From positions 62,001 to 126,000 of the forward strand of contig NZ_BBZF01000023.1 of assembly GCF_020884795.1 (NCBI RefSeq): DNA of 64,000 nucleotides, read 5' to 3'. The position numbers and the translations under genes are program-made. Of the stretch, positions 40,876 to 49,372 are shown piece by piece. The first letter of the stretch is position 1. Each line of letters starts with the position of its first letter. The notes under the pieces are model-generated. The model made no database searches. It was not told the DNA's origin and saw only the letters and a program-made list of their open reading frames with translations. Source of the stretch: Micromonospora okii. GTDB lineage: Bacteria; Actinomycetota; Actinomycetes; Mycobacteriales; Micromonosporaceae.

Positions 40876-41709
40876 ATGACGGATCGCCCGAAGAAGGTCA
40901 CCACCGCCCGGGTCCTGCGGACCGAGCGGCCCACCCCGCACCTGATCCGGCTGGTGCTCGGCGGCGAGGAGCTGGTCGGCCTGCCGGTGGGCGAGCACAC
41001 CGACCACTACGTGAAGCTCGTCCTCGCCCCGCCCGGGGTGACCTACCCGGAGCCGGTCGACCTCGCGGCGATCAAGCGCGACCTGCCCGCCGAGCAGTGG
41101 CCCCGGCTGCGCGCGTACACGCTGCGGTCCTGGGACCCGGCGGCCGGCGAGCTGACCATCGACATCGTGTACCACGGCGAGGTGGGCCTCGGCGGCCCGT
41201 GGGCGGCCCGGCTGCGCCCCGGCGACCCGGTGCGCTTCGTCGGCCCCGGCGGTGCGTACGCGCCGAGCCCCGACGCCGACTGGCACCTGCTGGTGGGCGA
41301 CGAGAGCGCGCTGCCCGCGATCGCCGCCGCCCTGGAGCGGCTGCCCGCCGGCGCGTTGGCGAAGGTCTTCGTCGAGGTGGCCGACGCCGCCGACGAGCAG
41401 CCGCTGACCAGTCCCGGCGCGGTCGAGCTGAGCTGGCTGCACCGGGGCGACCGGCCGGTCGGCGAGGCGCTGGTGGCGGCGGTGCGGGCGCTGGACTTCC
41501 CGCCCGGCGACGTGCACGCCTTCGTGCACGGCGAGGCGACCTTCGTCCGTGAGCTGCGTCGGCTGCTGCGCGTCGAGCACCGGGTGCCCCGGGAGCGGCT
41601 GTCGATCTCCGGCTACTGGCGGCGGGGGATGGACGACGAGGGCTGGCGCTCCACGAAGCCCGACTGGAACCGGCAGGTCGAGCAGGACGAGGCGCCCGCC
41701 GTCGCCTGA
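40876..41709 (+). CDS. Siderophore-interacting FAD protein (SIP/ViuB family)
   Basis: 277-aa ferric-siderophore reductase-like protein. N-terminal FAD-binding barrel with RLRAYTLRSWDPAAGELTID (R-x-Y-T-hydrophobic pattern), then AARLRPGDPVRFVGPGG, and a C-terminal NAD(P)H-type domain (WHLLVGDESALPAIAAALERL; HAFVHGEATFVRELRRLL; SISGYWRRGMDDEGWR). It releases iron in the cytoplasm by reduction. No siderophore permease is adjacent. Control by the iron box just upstream fits. Confidence 0.94.
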   Translation: MTDRPKKVTTARVLRTERPTPHLIRLVLGGEELVGLPVGEHTDHYVKLVLAPPGVTYPEPVDLAAIKRDLPAEQWPRLRAYTLRSWDPAAGELTIDIVYHGEVGLGGPWAARLRPGDPVRFVGPGGAYAPSPDADWHLLVGDESALPAIAAALERLPAGALAKVFVEVADAADEQPLTSPGAVELSWLHRGDRPVGEALVAAVRALDFPPGDVHAFVHGEATFVRELRRLLRVEHRVPRERLSISGYWRRGMDDEGWRSTKPDWNRQVEQDEAPAVA

Positions 41710-41891
41710 CGACCCCGGAGCGCGGTCGCGCCGGCCGAGGGCCGCGAGCCCGGGGACGGCGCCGGCCGGGGGTCGGGCAGCCCGGGGGTTAGGCAGCCCG
41801 GGGGGCCGCGTACCGCATCGGTCGGCGCGGAATCGACCATTCGCGCGCCGGCCGACACCGGCTCGGATCAGGATGGGCAGCGGAGGTGCCC

Positions 41892-43529
41892 ATGACAGGT
41901 CAGGAGCAGGACGTGCCCGGGGCGAGCCGCGGCCCCGACCCGGTGCTGCTCGGCGCGAGCGTCGCCGGGGTGCTCGCCGTCGTGGCCTGGGGGGTGCTGG
42001 CCCGGGGCTCGCTGGCCCGCTTCGGCGAGTCCGGCCTGGCCTGGACGATCGACACCTTCGGCTGGTTCTTCGTGGTCGGCGCGGACGCCTTCCTGGTGCT
42101 CGCCGTGGTGCTCGCGCTGTCGCGGTTCGGCCGGATCCGGCTCGGGGCCGACGACGAGACGCCGGAGTTCAGCACCCTGGCCTGGACCGCCATGATGTTC
42201 AGCGCCGGCATGGGCATCGGCCTGGTCTTCTTCGCGGTGGCCGAACCGATCCAGCACTACGCCAGCCCGCCCCCGGGCAGCGGGCTGGAGCCACAGACCG
42301 GCGCGGCCGGCTCGGCGGCCATGCGGTACACGCTGTTCCACTGGACCCTGCACCCGTGGGGGATCTACGCGATCGCCGCGCTCGCGCTGGCGTACTCGAC
42401 GTTCCGCCGGGGCCGGGACAACCGCATCTCGGCGGCCTTCCACCCGCTGTTAGGCGCGCGGGCCGACGGGGCGGCCGGGCGGGCGGTGGACCTGCTGGCC
42501 GTCTTCGCCACGGTGTTCGGCACCGCCACCAGCCTCGGCCTCGGCGCGCTCCAGGTCGCCGCCGGCCTCGACCTGGTGGCGGGGGTCGCGGACACCCGGG
42601 CGCTGGAGCTGGTCGTGATCGGCGCGCTGACCCTGGCCTTCGTCGCCTCCGCCTTCTCCGGGCTGCACCGGGGGGTCAAGTGGCTCTCCACCATCAACGT
42701 GGGCCTCGCCGTGCTGCTGATGCTCTTCGTCTTCGTGCTCGGCCCCACGGTCTACACGCTGGAGGTGCTGCCCGCCGCCGTCGGCGACTACCTGAGCAAC
42801 CTGGTGGTCATGTCGACCCGGACCGGGGCCTTCACCGACCCGGCGTGGCTGGGCGCCTGGACGATCTTCTACTGGGCGTGGTGGATCTCCTGGGCCCCGT
42901 TCGTCGGCACCTTCATCGCGCGCATCTCCCGGGGGCGTACGGTACGGCAGTTCCTCACCGGCGTCCTGCTCGTGCCCAGCGGCGCCAGCGCGGTCTGGTT
43001 CGCCATCATGGGGGGCACCGCGCTGCGCACCCAGGCCACCGGCACCCGCGACCTGGTCGCCGACGTGACCGCCGGCACCGAGCAGGCGCTGTTCGGGCTG
43101 CTGGACGCGCTGCCCCTGGCGGCGGTGACCAGCGTGCTCGCCATGGTGCTGATCGCGCTCTACTTCGTCACCAGCGCCGACTCGGCGTCGCTGGTGCTCG
43201 GCTCGCTGACCTCCCGGGGCGCGCTGCGACCGCACCGGCTGCTGGTGGTGCTCTGGGGCGTGCTCGTCGGCGCCGTCGCCGCCGCGCTGCTGCTCGCCGG
43301 TGGGCTCGACGCGCTGCAACAGGCCACCATCCTGGTCGCGCTGCCGTTCCTGGTGGTGCTGCTGGGTCTCGCCGTGGCGCTGCTCCGCGACCTGTCCCGC
43401 GACCCCGCCGTCCGCCCCCAGGCCGGCGGGGGCCGCCGGTACGGGCTGGCCGCAGCCGTGCGCGCCGCCCGGTCGTACGAGGAGGAGGCCCCGCCGGTCA
43501 CCCGCTACCTGCGCCGCCGGCCCCGCTGA
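41892..43529 (+). CDS. BCCT-family betaine/choline/carnitine transporter
   Basis: 545-aa secondary transporter with 12 helices. Family motifs: AWTAMMFSAGMGIGLVFFAVAEP, YTLFHWTLHPWGIYAIAALAL, IFYWAWWISWAPFVGTFIARIS and VTSADSASLVLG. Most members import glycine betaine or choline by sodium symport for osmoprotection. ATG 41892 is chosen because GGAGG lies 5 bases upstream. The C-terminal tail is short and basic, so osmosensing by a long tail is not evident. Confidence 0.93.
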   Translation: MTGQEQDVPGASRGPDPVLLGASVAGVLAVVAWGVLARGSLARFGESGLAWTIDTFGWFFVVGADAFLVLAVVLALSRFGRIRLGADDETPEFSTLAWTAMMFSAGMGIGLVFFAVAEPIQHYASPPPGSGLEPQTGAAGSAAMRYTLFHWTLHPWGIYAIAALALAYSTFRRGRDNRISAAFHPLLGARADGAAGRAVDLLAVFATVFGTATSLGLGALQVAAGLDLVAGVADTRALELVVIGALTLAFVASAFSGLHRGVKWLSTINVGLAVLLMLFVFVLGPTVYTLEVLPAAVGDYLSNLVVMSTRTGAFTDPAWLGAWTIFYWAWWISWAPFVGTFIARISRGRTVRQFLTGVLLVPSGASAVWFAIMGGTALRTQATGTRDLVADVTAGTEQALFGLLDALPLAAVTSVLAMVLIALYFVTSADSASLVLGSLTSRGALRPHRLLVVLWGVLVGAVAAALLLAGGLDALQQATILVALPFLVVLLGLAVALLRDLSRDPAVRPQAGGGRRYGLAAAVRAARSYEEEAPPVTRYLRRRPR

Positions 43530-43645
43530 CCCGCCGCGCGCGCCGCCCGGCATCCCCCGAGGTGGCATCGCCGCCGCCCGGCATCCCCCCGACGCCGGAT
43601 CGTCGTCGCCCGCAGGGCAGGATGTAGGGCCGAGGGGGGTGGCGC

Positions 43646-45517
43646 ATGGCTGGGCGGATCCGGGACGAGGACATCGCGCTGGTCCGGGAGCGCACCTCGA
43701 TCGCGGAGGTCATCTCGGAGACGGTGACCCTCCGGTCGGCCGGCGGCGGCAACCTCAAGGGGCTGTGCCCGTTCCACGACGAGAAGAGCCCCTCGTTCAA
43801 CGTCTCGCCCGCCCGCAACGTCTGGTACTGCTTCGGCTGCGGGGCCGGCGGCGACGCGATCAAGTTCCTGATGGACGCCGACCACCTCAGCTTCGTCGAG
43901 TCCGTCGAGCGGCTCGCCGCCCGCGCCGGCCTCCAGCTCCGGTACGTCGAGGGCGACCACTCCGCCCCCCGCGCCCGCCCGCAGCAGGGGCAGCGGCAGC
44001 GCCTGGTCGCCGCCCACGCCGCCGCCGTCGAGTTCTACCAGGCCCAGCTCACCACGGCCGGCGCCCGCCCGGCCCGGGAGTTCCTCGCCCAGCGCGGCTT
44101 CGACCGCACCGCCGCGCAGCGGTACGGCTGCGGCTTCGCCCCGGACGCCTGGGACCTGCTCACCAAGCACCTGCGCCAGCAGGGCTTCAGCCACGATGAG
44201 CTGGTCACCGCCGGGCTGTCCCGGCCGTCGCGCTCGGGCACGCTCATCGACCGGTTCCGTCGCCGGCTGATGTGGCCGATCCGGGACATCACCGGCGACC
44301 CGATCGGCTTCGGGGCCCGCAAGCTCTTCGACGACGACGACGGCCCGAAGTACCTGAACACCCCCGAGACGCCGATCTACAAGAAGTCGCACGTCCTCTA
44401 CGGCATCGACCAGGCCAAGCGGGAGATCGCCAAGCAGGGCAAGGTGGTCGTCGTCGAGGGCTACACCGACGTCATGGCCTGCCACCTCGCGGGCGTGCCG
44501 ACGGCGGTGGCGACCTGCGGCACGGCCTTCGGCGCGGACCACATCTCGGTGCTGCGCCGGGTGCTGTTCGACAGCGACGAACGGGCCGGGGAGATCATCT
44601 TCACCTTCGACGGGGACGCCGCCGGCCAGAAGGCCGCGCTGCGGGCCTTCGAGGACGACCAGCGCTTCGTCGGGCGTACCTTCATCGCGGTCGGCCCCGA
44701 CGACATGGACCCGTGCGACCTGCGCCTGGCGAAGGGCGATCTCGCGGTCCGCGACCTGGTCGCCCGCCGCGAGCCGCTGGTCGACTTCGCGCTGCGCCAC
44801 GCGATCGGCCGGTACGACCTCGACACCGTCGACGGCCGGGTGGAGGCCATGCGCCGCGCCGCCCCCCTCGTCGCGAAGATCAAGGACCGGGAGAAGCGTC
44901 CCGAGTACGTCCGCAAGCTCGCCGGCGACCTCGGCATGGAGATCGAGCCGGTGCAGCGGGCCGTGCTGGCCGCCGCCAACGCCCAGCCCGCCGGTCAGGC
45001 GGGCGGCGCGCCGGCCCGCGCCGCCCGGCCCGCCCCCGCCGCCGACAGCCCGCAGTCGCTGGTGGAGCGGGAGGCGCTGAAGCTCGCCCTCCAGGAGCCG
45101 GTGCTGGCCGGCCCGATGTTCGACGCCGTCGAGGCGACGGAGTACCGCCACCCCGTGCACGCGGCGGTGCGGGAGGCGATGGCGGCGGCCGGCGGGGCCG
45201 CCGCGGCCACCCAGGGCGTGCTCTGGGTCGAGGCGGTCCGCGAGGCGTGCGACGACCTCGCCGCCCGGGCCCTGGTCGGCGAGCTGGCCGTGGAGCCGCT
45301 GCGCATCGACGGCGAGCCCGACCCGAGGTACGTCTCGGTGCTGCTGGCCCAGTTGCAGTGGGGCTCGGTGACCGGCCGGATCCGGGACCTCAAGTCGAAG
45401 GTCCAGCGGATCAACCCGGTCAGCAACAAGGACGAGTACTTCGCGCTGTTCGGGGAGCTGCTGTCGCTGGAGCAGCACGCACGGGCGCTGCGCGAGCAGG
45501 CCGCGGGAGGGCTGTGA
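43646..45517 (+). CDS. dnaG: DNA primase DnaG
   Basis: 623-aa bacterial primase. N-terminal CHC2 zinc finger (CPFHDEKSPSFNV...WYCFGCGAGGD, about 40-65), then the catalytic core with RLMWPIRDITGDPIGFGAR, TPIYKKSHVLYGIDQAKREIAKQ, the TOPRIM motif VVEGYTDVMA (about 270) and FDGDAAGQKAALRAF. A C-terminal helicase-interaction domain lies at about 450-620. ATG 43646 follows AGGGGGGTGG. Its stop overlaps the next ATG by one base. Confidence 0.98.
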   Translation: MAGRIRDEDIALVRERTSIAEVISETVTLRSAGGGNLKGLCPFHDEKSPSFNVSPARNVWYCFGCGAGGDAIKFLMDADHLSFVESVERLAARAGLQLRYVEGDHSAPRARPQQGQRQRLVAAHAAAVEFYQAQLTTAGARPAREFLAQRGFDRTAAQRYGCGFAPDAWDLLTKHLRQQGFSHDELVTAGLSRPSRSGTLIDRFRRRLMWPIRDITGDPIGFGARKLFDDDDGPKYLNTPETPIYKKSHVLYGIDQAKREIAKQGKVVVVEGYTDVMACHLAGVPTAVATCGTAFGADHISVLRRVLFDSDERAGEIIFTFDGDAAGQKAALRAFEDDQRFVGRTFIAVGPDDMDPCDLRLAKGDLAVRDLVARREPLVDFALRHAIGRYDLDTVDGRVEAMRRAAPLVAKIKDREKRPEYVRKLAGDLGMEIEPVQRAVLAAANAQPAGQAGGAPARAARPAPAADSPQSLVEREALKLALQEPVLAGPMFDAVEATEYRHPVHAAVREAMAAAGGAAAATQGVLWVEAVREACDDLAARALVGELAVEPLRIDGEPDPRYVSVLLAQLQWGSVTGRIRDLKSKVQRINPVSNKDEYFALFGELLSLEQHARALREQAAGGL

Positions 45518-46053
45518 TGGGACTCTTCGACCGCAAGCCGAAGCTCCCCCCGGCGGCCCGCCCGCCGCTGGCCGACGACGAGCGCGTGCTCGCCTGGGCC
45601 GCCGCCGGCAACGGCGAGGGCGACGGGGTGCTGGTCGCCACCAACCTCGGCCTCTGGCTGCCGGGGCGGGGCCACCGGCTGGGCTGGCACGACCTGCTCA
45701 AGGCGGTCTGGTCGGGCCGGGAGCTGACCGTCACCCCGGCCGACCGGGTCGCCGAGCGCGACGGGTACGAGGTGGTGGCCGACTGCCCCGCCGAGACGTA
45801 CCTGCTGCTCCAGCCGAGGGAGCTGCCGCACCAGGTGCGGGCGCGGGTGACCCGCTCGGTCGCGTACACCCAGCACCAACCGGTGCCCGGCGGCGCCGCC
45901 CGGATCGCCGCCCGCCGGGTGCCCGGCGTGAACGGTCTCGCCTGGACGGTCCGCTACGACCCCGGCACCCCGGTCGACGACGCGCCGGTGGTCGCCGAGA
46001 CCGACCGCCTGGTCGCCGCCGCCCGCGCGGCCACCGCCCCCGCCGACCTCTGA
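45517..46053 (+). CDS. Conserved hypothetical protein downstream of dnaG
   Basis: 178-aa soluble protein starting MGLFDRKPKLPPAARPPLADDERVL. The pattern of strands (DGVLVATNLGLWLPG, HRLGWHDLLKAVWSGRELTVTPA) resembles a PH-like or bPH fold, but this is only an impression. ATG 45517 overlaps the dnaG stop, so it is translationally coupled to the primase. Position after dnaG is conserved in Actinobacteria; function is not known to me. Confidence 0.8.
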   Translation: MGLFDRKPKLPPAARPPLADDERVLAWAAAGNGEGDGVLVATNLGLWLPGRGHRLGWHDLLKAVWSGRELTVTPADRVAERDGYEVVADCPAETYLLLQPRELPHQVRARVTRSVAYTQHQPVPGGAARIAARRVPGVNGLAWTVRYDPGTPVDDAPVVAETDRLVAAARAATAPADL

Positions 46054-46129
46054 CGGCACCGGCTGCTGGTTAGCCGCCACCCTCCCTGGGCATGTCCCTG
46101 GCGGACACCACGACCATGAGGGAGGGGCA

Positions 46130-47332
46130 GTGGCCTCCGACGAGACTTCCGCCCGGTCCGGGCGCGACCGTGACGACGCCCGCACCGCGACCGCGGCCCG
46201 ACCACGAGACGGCGTCTCCGACGCGGCCCATCGCGGCGCCGTCGACCGCCGCGCCGCCGACGGTTCGGCGGCCGGCCGCAGCGCCGCGGACCGCGCGGCG
46301 GCCGGTCGCGACCGCGAGCCCGGTGACGCCGCGCGCGAGCGGCACGGCCCGGCGCGCAACCGCCCGGTAGGTCCGGACGAGGGGCCGGACAGCCCCACCG
46401 AGCTGTCGAGCACGGGCTGGAAGGCGGCGCTGAAGCGCACCGTCCGGGAGTTCCAGGACGACAGCCTGACCGACTGGGCGGCGGCCCTGACCTACTACGG
46501 CGTGCTGTCGATCTTCCCCGGCGTGCTCGTGCTCATCTCGCTGCTCGGCCTGCTCGGCCCGAGCGCCACCGAGGGGGTCCGGGACACCGTCAACCAGGCG
46601 GTGCCGGAGGGGAACATCCGGCAGATCATCTCGGCCGCGATCGACCAGGCCACCAACGCCGGCGGGCTGGCCAGCGTGGCCGCCGTCATCGGTCTGCTCG
46701 CGGCCTTCTGGTCCGCCTCCGGGTACATCGCCGCGTTCATGCGGGCCTCCAACAGCATCTACGACGTGCCCGAGGGCCGGCCGATCTGGAAGACCCTGCC
46801 GATCCGGGTCGGGGTGACCGCCCTCGTCGGCGTGCTGCTGCTGGCCAGCGCGGTGATCGTCGTGTTCACCGGGCAGCTCGCCGAGGAGGCGGGCAGCGCC
46901 ATCGGGATCGGCTCGACCGCCGTCACGGTGTGGAACATCGCCAAGTGGCCGGTGCTGCTGGTGCTGGTCAGCCTGATGTTCGCGATCCTCTACTGGGCCT
47001 CGCCGAACGCCCGCCACGGCGGGTTCCGCTGGGTCAGCCCCGGTGGAGTGCTGGCCGTGGTGATCTGGCTGCTGATCTCCGGCCTGTTCGCCTTCTACGT
47101 CAGCAACTTCGGCTCGTACAACAAGACGTACGGGGCGCTGGCCGGCGTGATCATCTTCCTGGTCTGGCTCTGGCTGACCAACATCGCGATCCTGCTCGGC
47201 GCGGAGTTCGACGCCGAACTGGAGCGCAGCCGGGCGATCTCCGCCGGGCACCCGGCCGACGTCGAGCCGTACGTCGAGCTGCGCGACGACCGCAAGCTGA
47301 AGAAGAAGCGCAACGCCGCCGCGCGCCGCTGA
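46130..47332 (+). CDS. YihY/BrkB-family membrane protein
   Basis: 400-aa protein. Residues 1-90 are a hydrophilic Arg/Asp/Ala-rich low-complexity leader. From about 90 the YihY core follows (DDSLTDWAAALTYYGVLSIFPGVLVLISLLGLLG; GLLAAFWSASGYIAAFMRASN; WVSPGGVLAVVIWLLISGLFAFYVSNFGSYNKTYGALAGVIIFLVWLWLTNIAILLGAEFDAEL), about six helices. The family was once called RNase BN in error; its function is still unclear. GTG 46130 follows GGAGGGG. Confidence 0.9.
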   Translation: MASDETSARSGRDRDDARTATAARPRDGVSDAAHRGAVDRRAADGSAAGRSAADRAAAGRDREPGDAARERHGPARNRPVGPDEGPDSPTELSSTGWKAALKRTVREFQDDSLTDWAAALTYYGVLSIFPGVLVLISLLGLLGPSATEGVRDTVNQAVPEGNIRQIISAAIDQATNAGGLASVAAVIGLLAAFWSASGYIAAFMRASNSIYDVPEGRPIWKTLPIRVGVTALVGVLLLASAVIVVFTGQLAEEAGSAIGIGSTAVTVWNIAKWPVLLVLVSLMFAILYWASPNARHGGFRWVSPGGVLAVVIWLLISGLFAFYVSNFGSYNKTYGALAGVIIFLVWLWLTNIAILLGAEFDAELERSRAISAGHPADVEPYVELRDDRKLKKKRNAAARR

Positions 47333-47362
47333 GCCGACCGGCCCTCCCGACAGCCTGCCCTG

Positions 47363-47399
47363 CCCCCGCCCCGTCTCGGCCCCCGAGGCGGGGCGGGGC
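47363..47399 (+). terminator. Terminator after the YihY gene
   Basis: CCCGCCCCGTCTC and GAGGCGGGGCGGG are complementary around GGCCCCC-type loop sequence, 30 bp after the stop. Confidence 0.75.
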
Positions 47400-47417
47400 C
47401 GTTGTGCGGTCCGCGTC

Positions 47418-47490
47418 GCCGGTGTCGTCCGGGCTGCTCGTGTCGCCGTGTCGCCGTGTCGTCCGGTGTCGCCGTTTCGTCCGTGTCACC
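47418..47490. repeat. Degenerate short tandem repeats
   Basis: Irregular repeats built from GTGTCGCC, GTGTCGTCC and GTTTCGTCC units between the YihY terminator and the next terminator. No coding potential is seen. Confidence 0.7.
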
Positions 47491-47598
47491 GTTTCGTCCG
47501 CACCGCCCGGATGGCGTGACCAGCGACCGGGAGAGGTAGGGGGCAGAACGGGATGCGGCCCGGTCGGGGGGACCGACGGTCGCGGTCGGGAAAAGGGA

Positions 47599-47632
47599 AA
47601 CGGGCCGGCTGCCCGAAGGCGGCCGGCCCGTT
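47599..47632 (-). terminator. Terminator of the 47669 gene (minus strand)
   Basis: AACGGGCCGGC and GCCGGCCCGTT form the stem. Read on the minus strand it is followed by TTTCCCTTTTCCC, a T-rich tail rare in this DNA, so an intrinsic terminator for the minus-strand gene. Confidence 0.85.
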
Positions 47633-47668
47633 GTCCGAGCGGTCGAATGGGACCGCGCGGATGGTCCG

Positions 47669-48076
47669 TCAGACGGTGCTGCTGCCGTTGGTCCCCGTGC
47701 CGGACGGCTTGGGGCGGGCGGCAGTGCTCGGGGTGGCGCCGGTCGACGCCGTGGAGCCGGTGCCGCCCGTCTTCGCCCCGACCGAGGCCGGCGTGCCGGC
47801 GAACGGCTTGTCGGCGTCGGTCAGGTCGCGCTTGCCGCTGTCGCTGCCGTTGGTGCCGAGCTTCTCGCCCAGCTTCGACTGGCTGAGCTTGTCCTTGCCC
47901 TCGCTGTAGAGGCGGTTGGCCTGGGTCTGCGCGACCCCGGCCGCCTCCTGGACGGTCGGGTGGTCGAGCACCTTGCGGCCCCGGACGACCAGCTCCTCGT
48001 ACTTCTCCCGGCCCGCACGGGCGCCCAGGACGAATCCCGCAGCCAGCCCGCCAAGAAACATGATCTTTCCGCGCAT
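47669..48076 (-). CDS. YtxH-like membrane-anchored small protein
   Basis: 135-aa protein. MRGKIMFLGGLAAGFVLGARAG is a short N-terminal membrane anchor of YtxH type, followed by a coiled, hydrophilic stretch (REKYEELVVRGRKVLDHPTVQEAAGVAQTQANRLYSEGKDKLSQ) and a Gly/Ser/Thr/Pro-rich disordered tail. Probably a stress or envelope-associated protein. GAGGAG lies upstream of the ATG and a good terminator follows. Confidence 0.8.
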   Translation of the reverse strand: MRGKIMFLGGLAAGFVLGARAGREKYEELVVRGRKVLDHPTVQEAAGVAQTQANRLYSEGKDKLSQSKLGEKLGTNGSDSGKRDLTDADKPFAGTPASVGAKTGGTGSTASTGATPSTAARPKPSGTGTNGSSTV

Positions 48077-48364
48077 GGCGGCTCCTCTCGTACCTGACGC
48101 GCCGTCGCCTCCCCGGGGCGGACCCCGTGGGCGACGAGTCGTTTCGCGCCTGCGTCTTCTGTCGGCAGCTAACTACCCATCCTGCTCTGCGCTCATGCCT
48201 GGTTGTGCCCGGATGGCGAATTGTCCGCTTAACGGCGTTTCGCGCGGTGCCCAGGATCGAACGGGGAAGCGGTGGCAACCCGCTGGACCAAACCCCCGGG
48301 GAGTCCTGTACTCTTGTGCCGTCGCCGGGCGCCGGAGAGATCCGAAGCCAGGTGACGCAAGCGG

Positions 48365-48440
48365 TCCCCCGTAGCTCAATTGGCAGAGCAGCCGGCTGTT
48401 AACCGGCAGGTTTTTGGTTCGAGTCCAAACGGGGGAGCCA
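48365..48440 (+). tRNA. tRNA-Asn (GTT)
   Basis: Acceptor stem TCCCCCG/CGGGGGA, D arm TAGCTCAATTGGCAGAGCA, anticodon stem GCCGG/CCGGC with loop CTGTTAA (anticodon GTT), T arm TTTGG-TTCGAGT-CCAAA and encoded CCA at 48438-48440. Confidence 0.97.
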
Positions 48441-48688
48441 GGCTCCACCCCGCGCCCGTCGGCCCCGTCGGCGGGCGCTTCTCGCGCCTGGCCTCCGCGC
48501 TGGCTGACGCCGTCCTTTCCCCCGGGGCCCGCCCCGGGCGGGGCCGGAAGCTGAGGGGCTTCGGGGGCGGCTGCGTGCTGTTATCCTCGCGTAGCCTATC
48601 GTGCTGGGCGGCCGGTTGCCGCCCAGCGGGGGCGCTGTTTCGCGCTGGCCGGTGATCGACCGGACGGGTTACGATCCGGCGCGGTAGC

Positions 48689-48762
48689 GGGGCGGTAGCT
48701 CAGCGGGTTAGAGCAGGGGACTCATAATCCCTCGGTCACGGGTTCGAGTCCCGTCCGCCCCA
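48689..48762 (+). tRNA. tRNA-Met (CAT)
   Basis: Acceptor stem GGGGCGG/CCGCCCC, D arm TAGCTCAGCGGGTTAGAGCA, anticodon stem GGGGA/TCCCT (with one G-T pair) with loop CTCATAA (anticodon CAT), T arm ACGGG-TTCGAGT-CCCGT. CCA is not encoded. Elongator Met is favoured; a lysidine-modified Ile-CAT tRNA cannot be fully excluded by eye. Confidence 0.92.
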
Positions 48763-48830
48763 CCGCATAACGTGATCTCGCTGTTGGCCGCTGGGCGAGA
48801 CTGCGGCAGGTGCGACCCGACATCTGTCCG

Positions 48831-49091
48831 CTACAGGCCGAGGAGGTCGCGTAGTTCGGGCGGCAAGTCCAGCCACGGCCGGCCGTTGGACTCCCACCGG
48901 ATGCCGTTGTCGCCCGGGTACGGCTCGCGGTGGTCGACCGAGCCGCGGATGACCTCGTGCGGGATGCCCTCCGGAAACGCCGCACAGTGCGGACGGCCAA
49001 CGGCACCGAACAACCCCGACACATAGTGTCGGCAGCTCCAACACTGCGAAGCCAGCAGCACCATCCGGCTCACCACCCCGCGACACATCAT
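48831..49091 (-). CDS. Small Cys-containing conserved hypothetical protein
   Basis: 86-aa protein. Seen: a CxxC-type start (LLASQCWSCRHYVSG), a further Cys in CAAFPEGIPHEVI and a conserved-looking DHREPYPGDNGIRWE segment. The C-AFP-GIP...DHR-PYPGD-GI pattern recurs in many short uncharacterised actinobacterial proteins, which supports a real gene. ATG 49091 follows GGAGG by 10 bases. A longer upstream extension in the frame is not supported. Function unknown, possibly metal binding. Confidence 0.7.
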   Translation of the reverse strand: MMCRGVVSRMVLLASQCWSCRHYVSGLFGAVGRPHCAAFPEGIPHEVIRGSVDHREPYPGDNGIRWESNGRPWLDLPPELRDLLGL

Positions 49092-49372
49092 CGCATGAGG
49101 ACCTCCGTGACCCCGCACCATAGAGCCGCCGTCGAGGACTGGGACAGTGAGCAGGTTCAAGCCGGTTGGCTGATTCGCCTCGGTCCGCCCGGACGTGGCC
49201 TGACCCCACGTCGTTCCCGACCACATTGTGGACTTGAAACAGTCGTGTCGCCGTTGTTCCAGCGGCGGACGAGAGGTGACAGCCCATTCGGAATGATCAT
49301 TACGAGATTCCCTTGCCGTGGGAAGTGTGGCGGGCCACAATGGTCGAGGCCGGGCCGCAGCAGTCGAAACGC

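Noticed and set aside
48736..49287. Alternative minus-strand ORF overlapping tRNA-Met
   Set aside because: It runs through the tRNA and is out of frame with the better-supported 86-aa gene.
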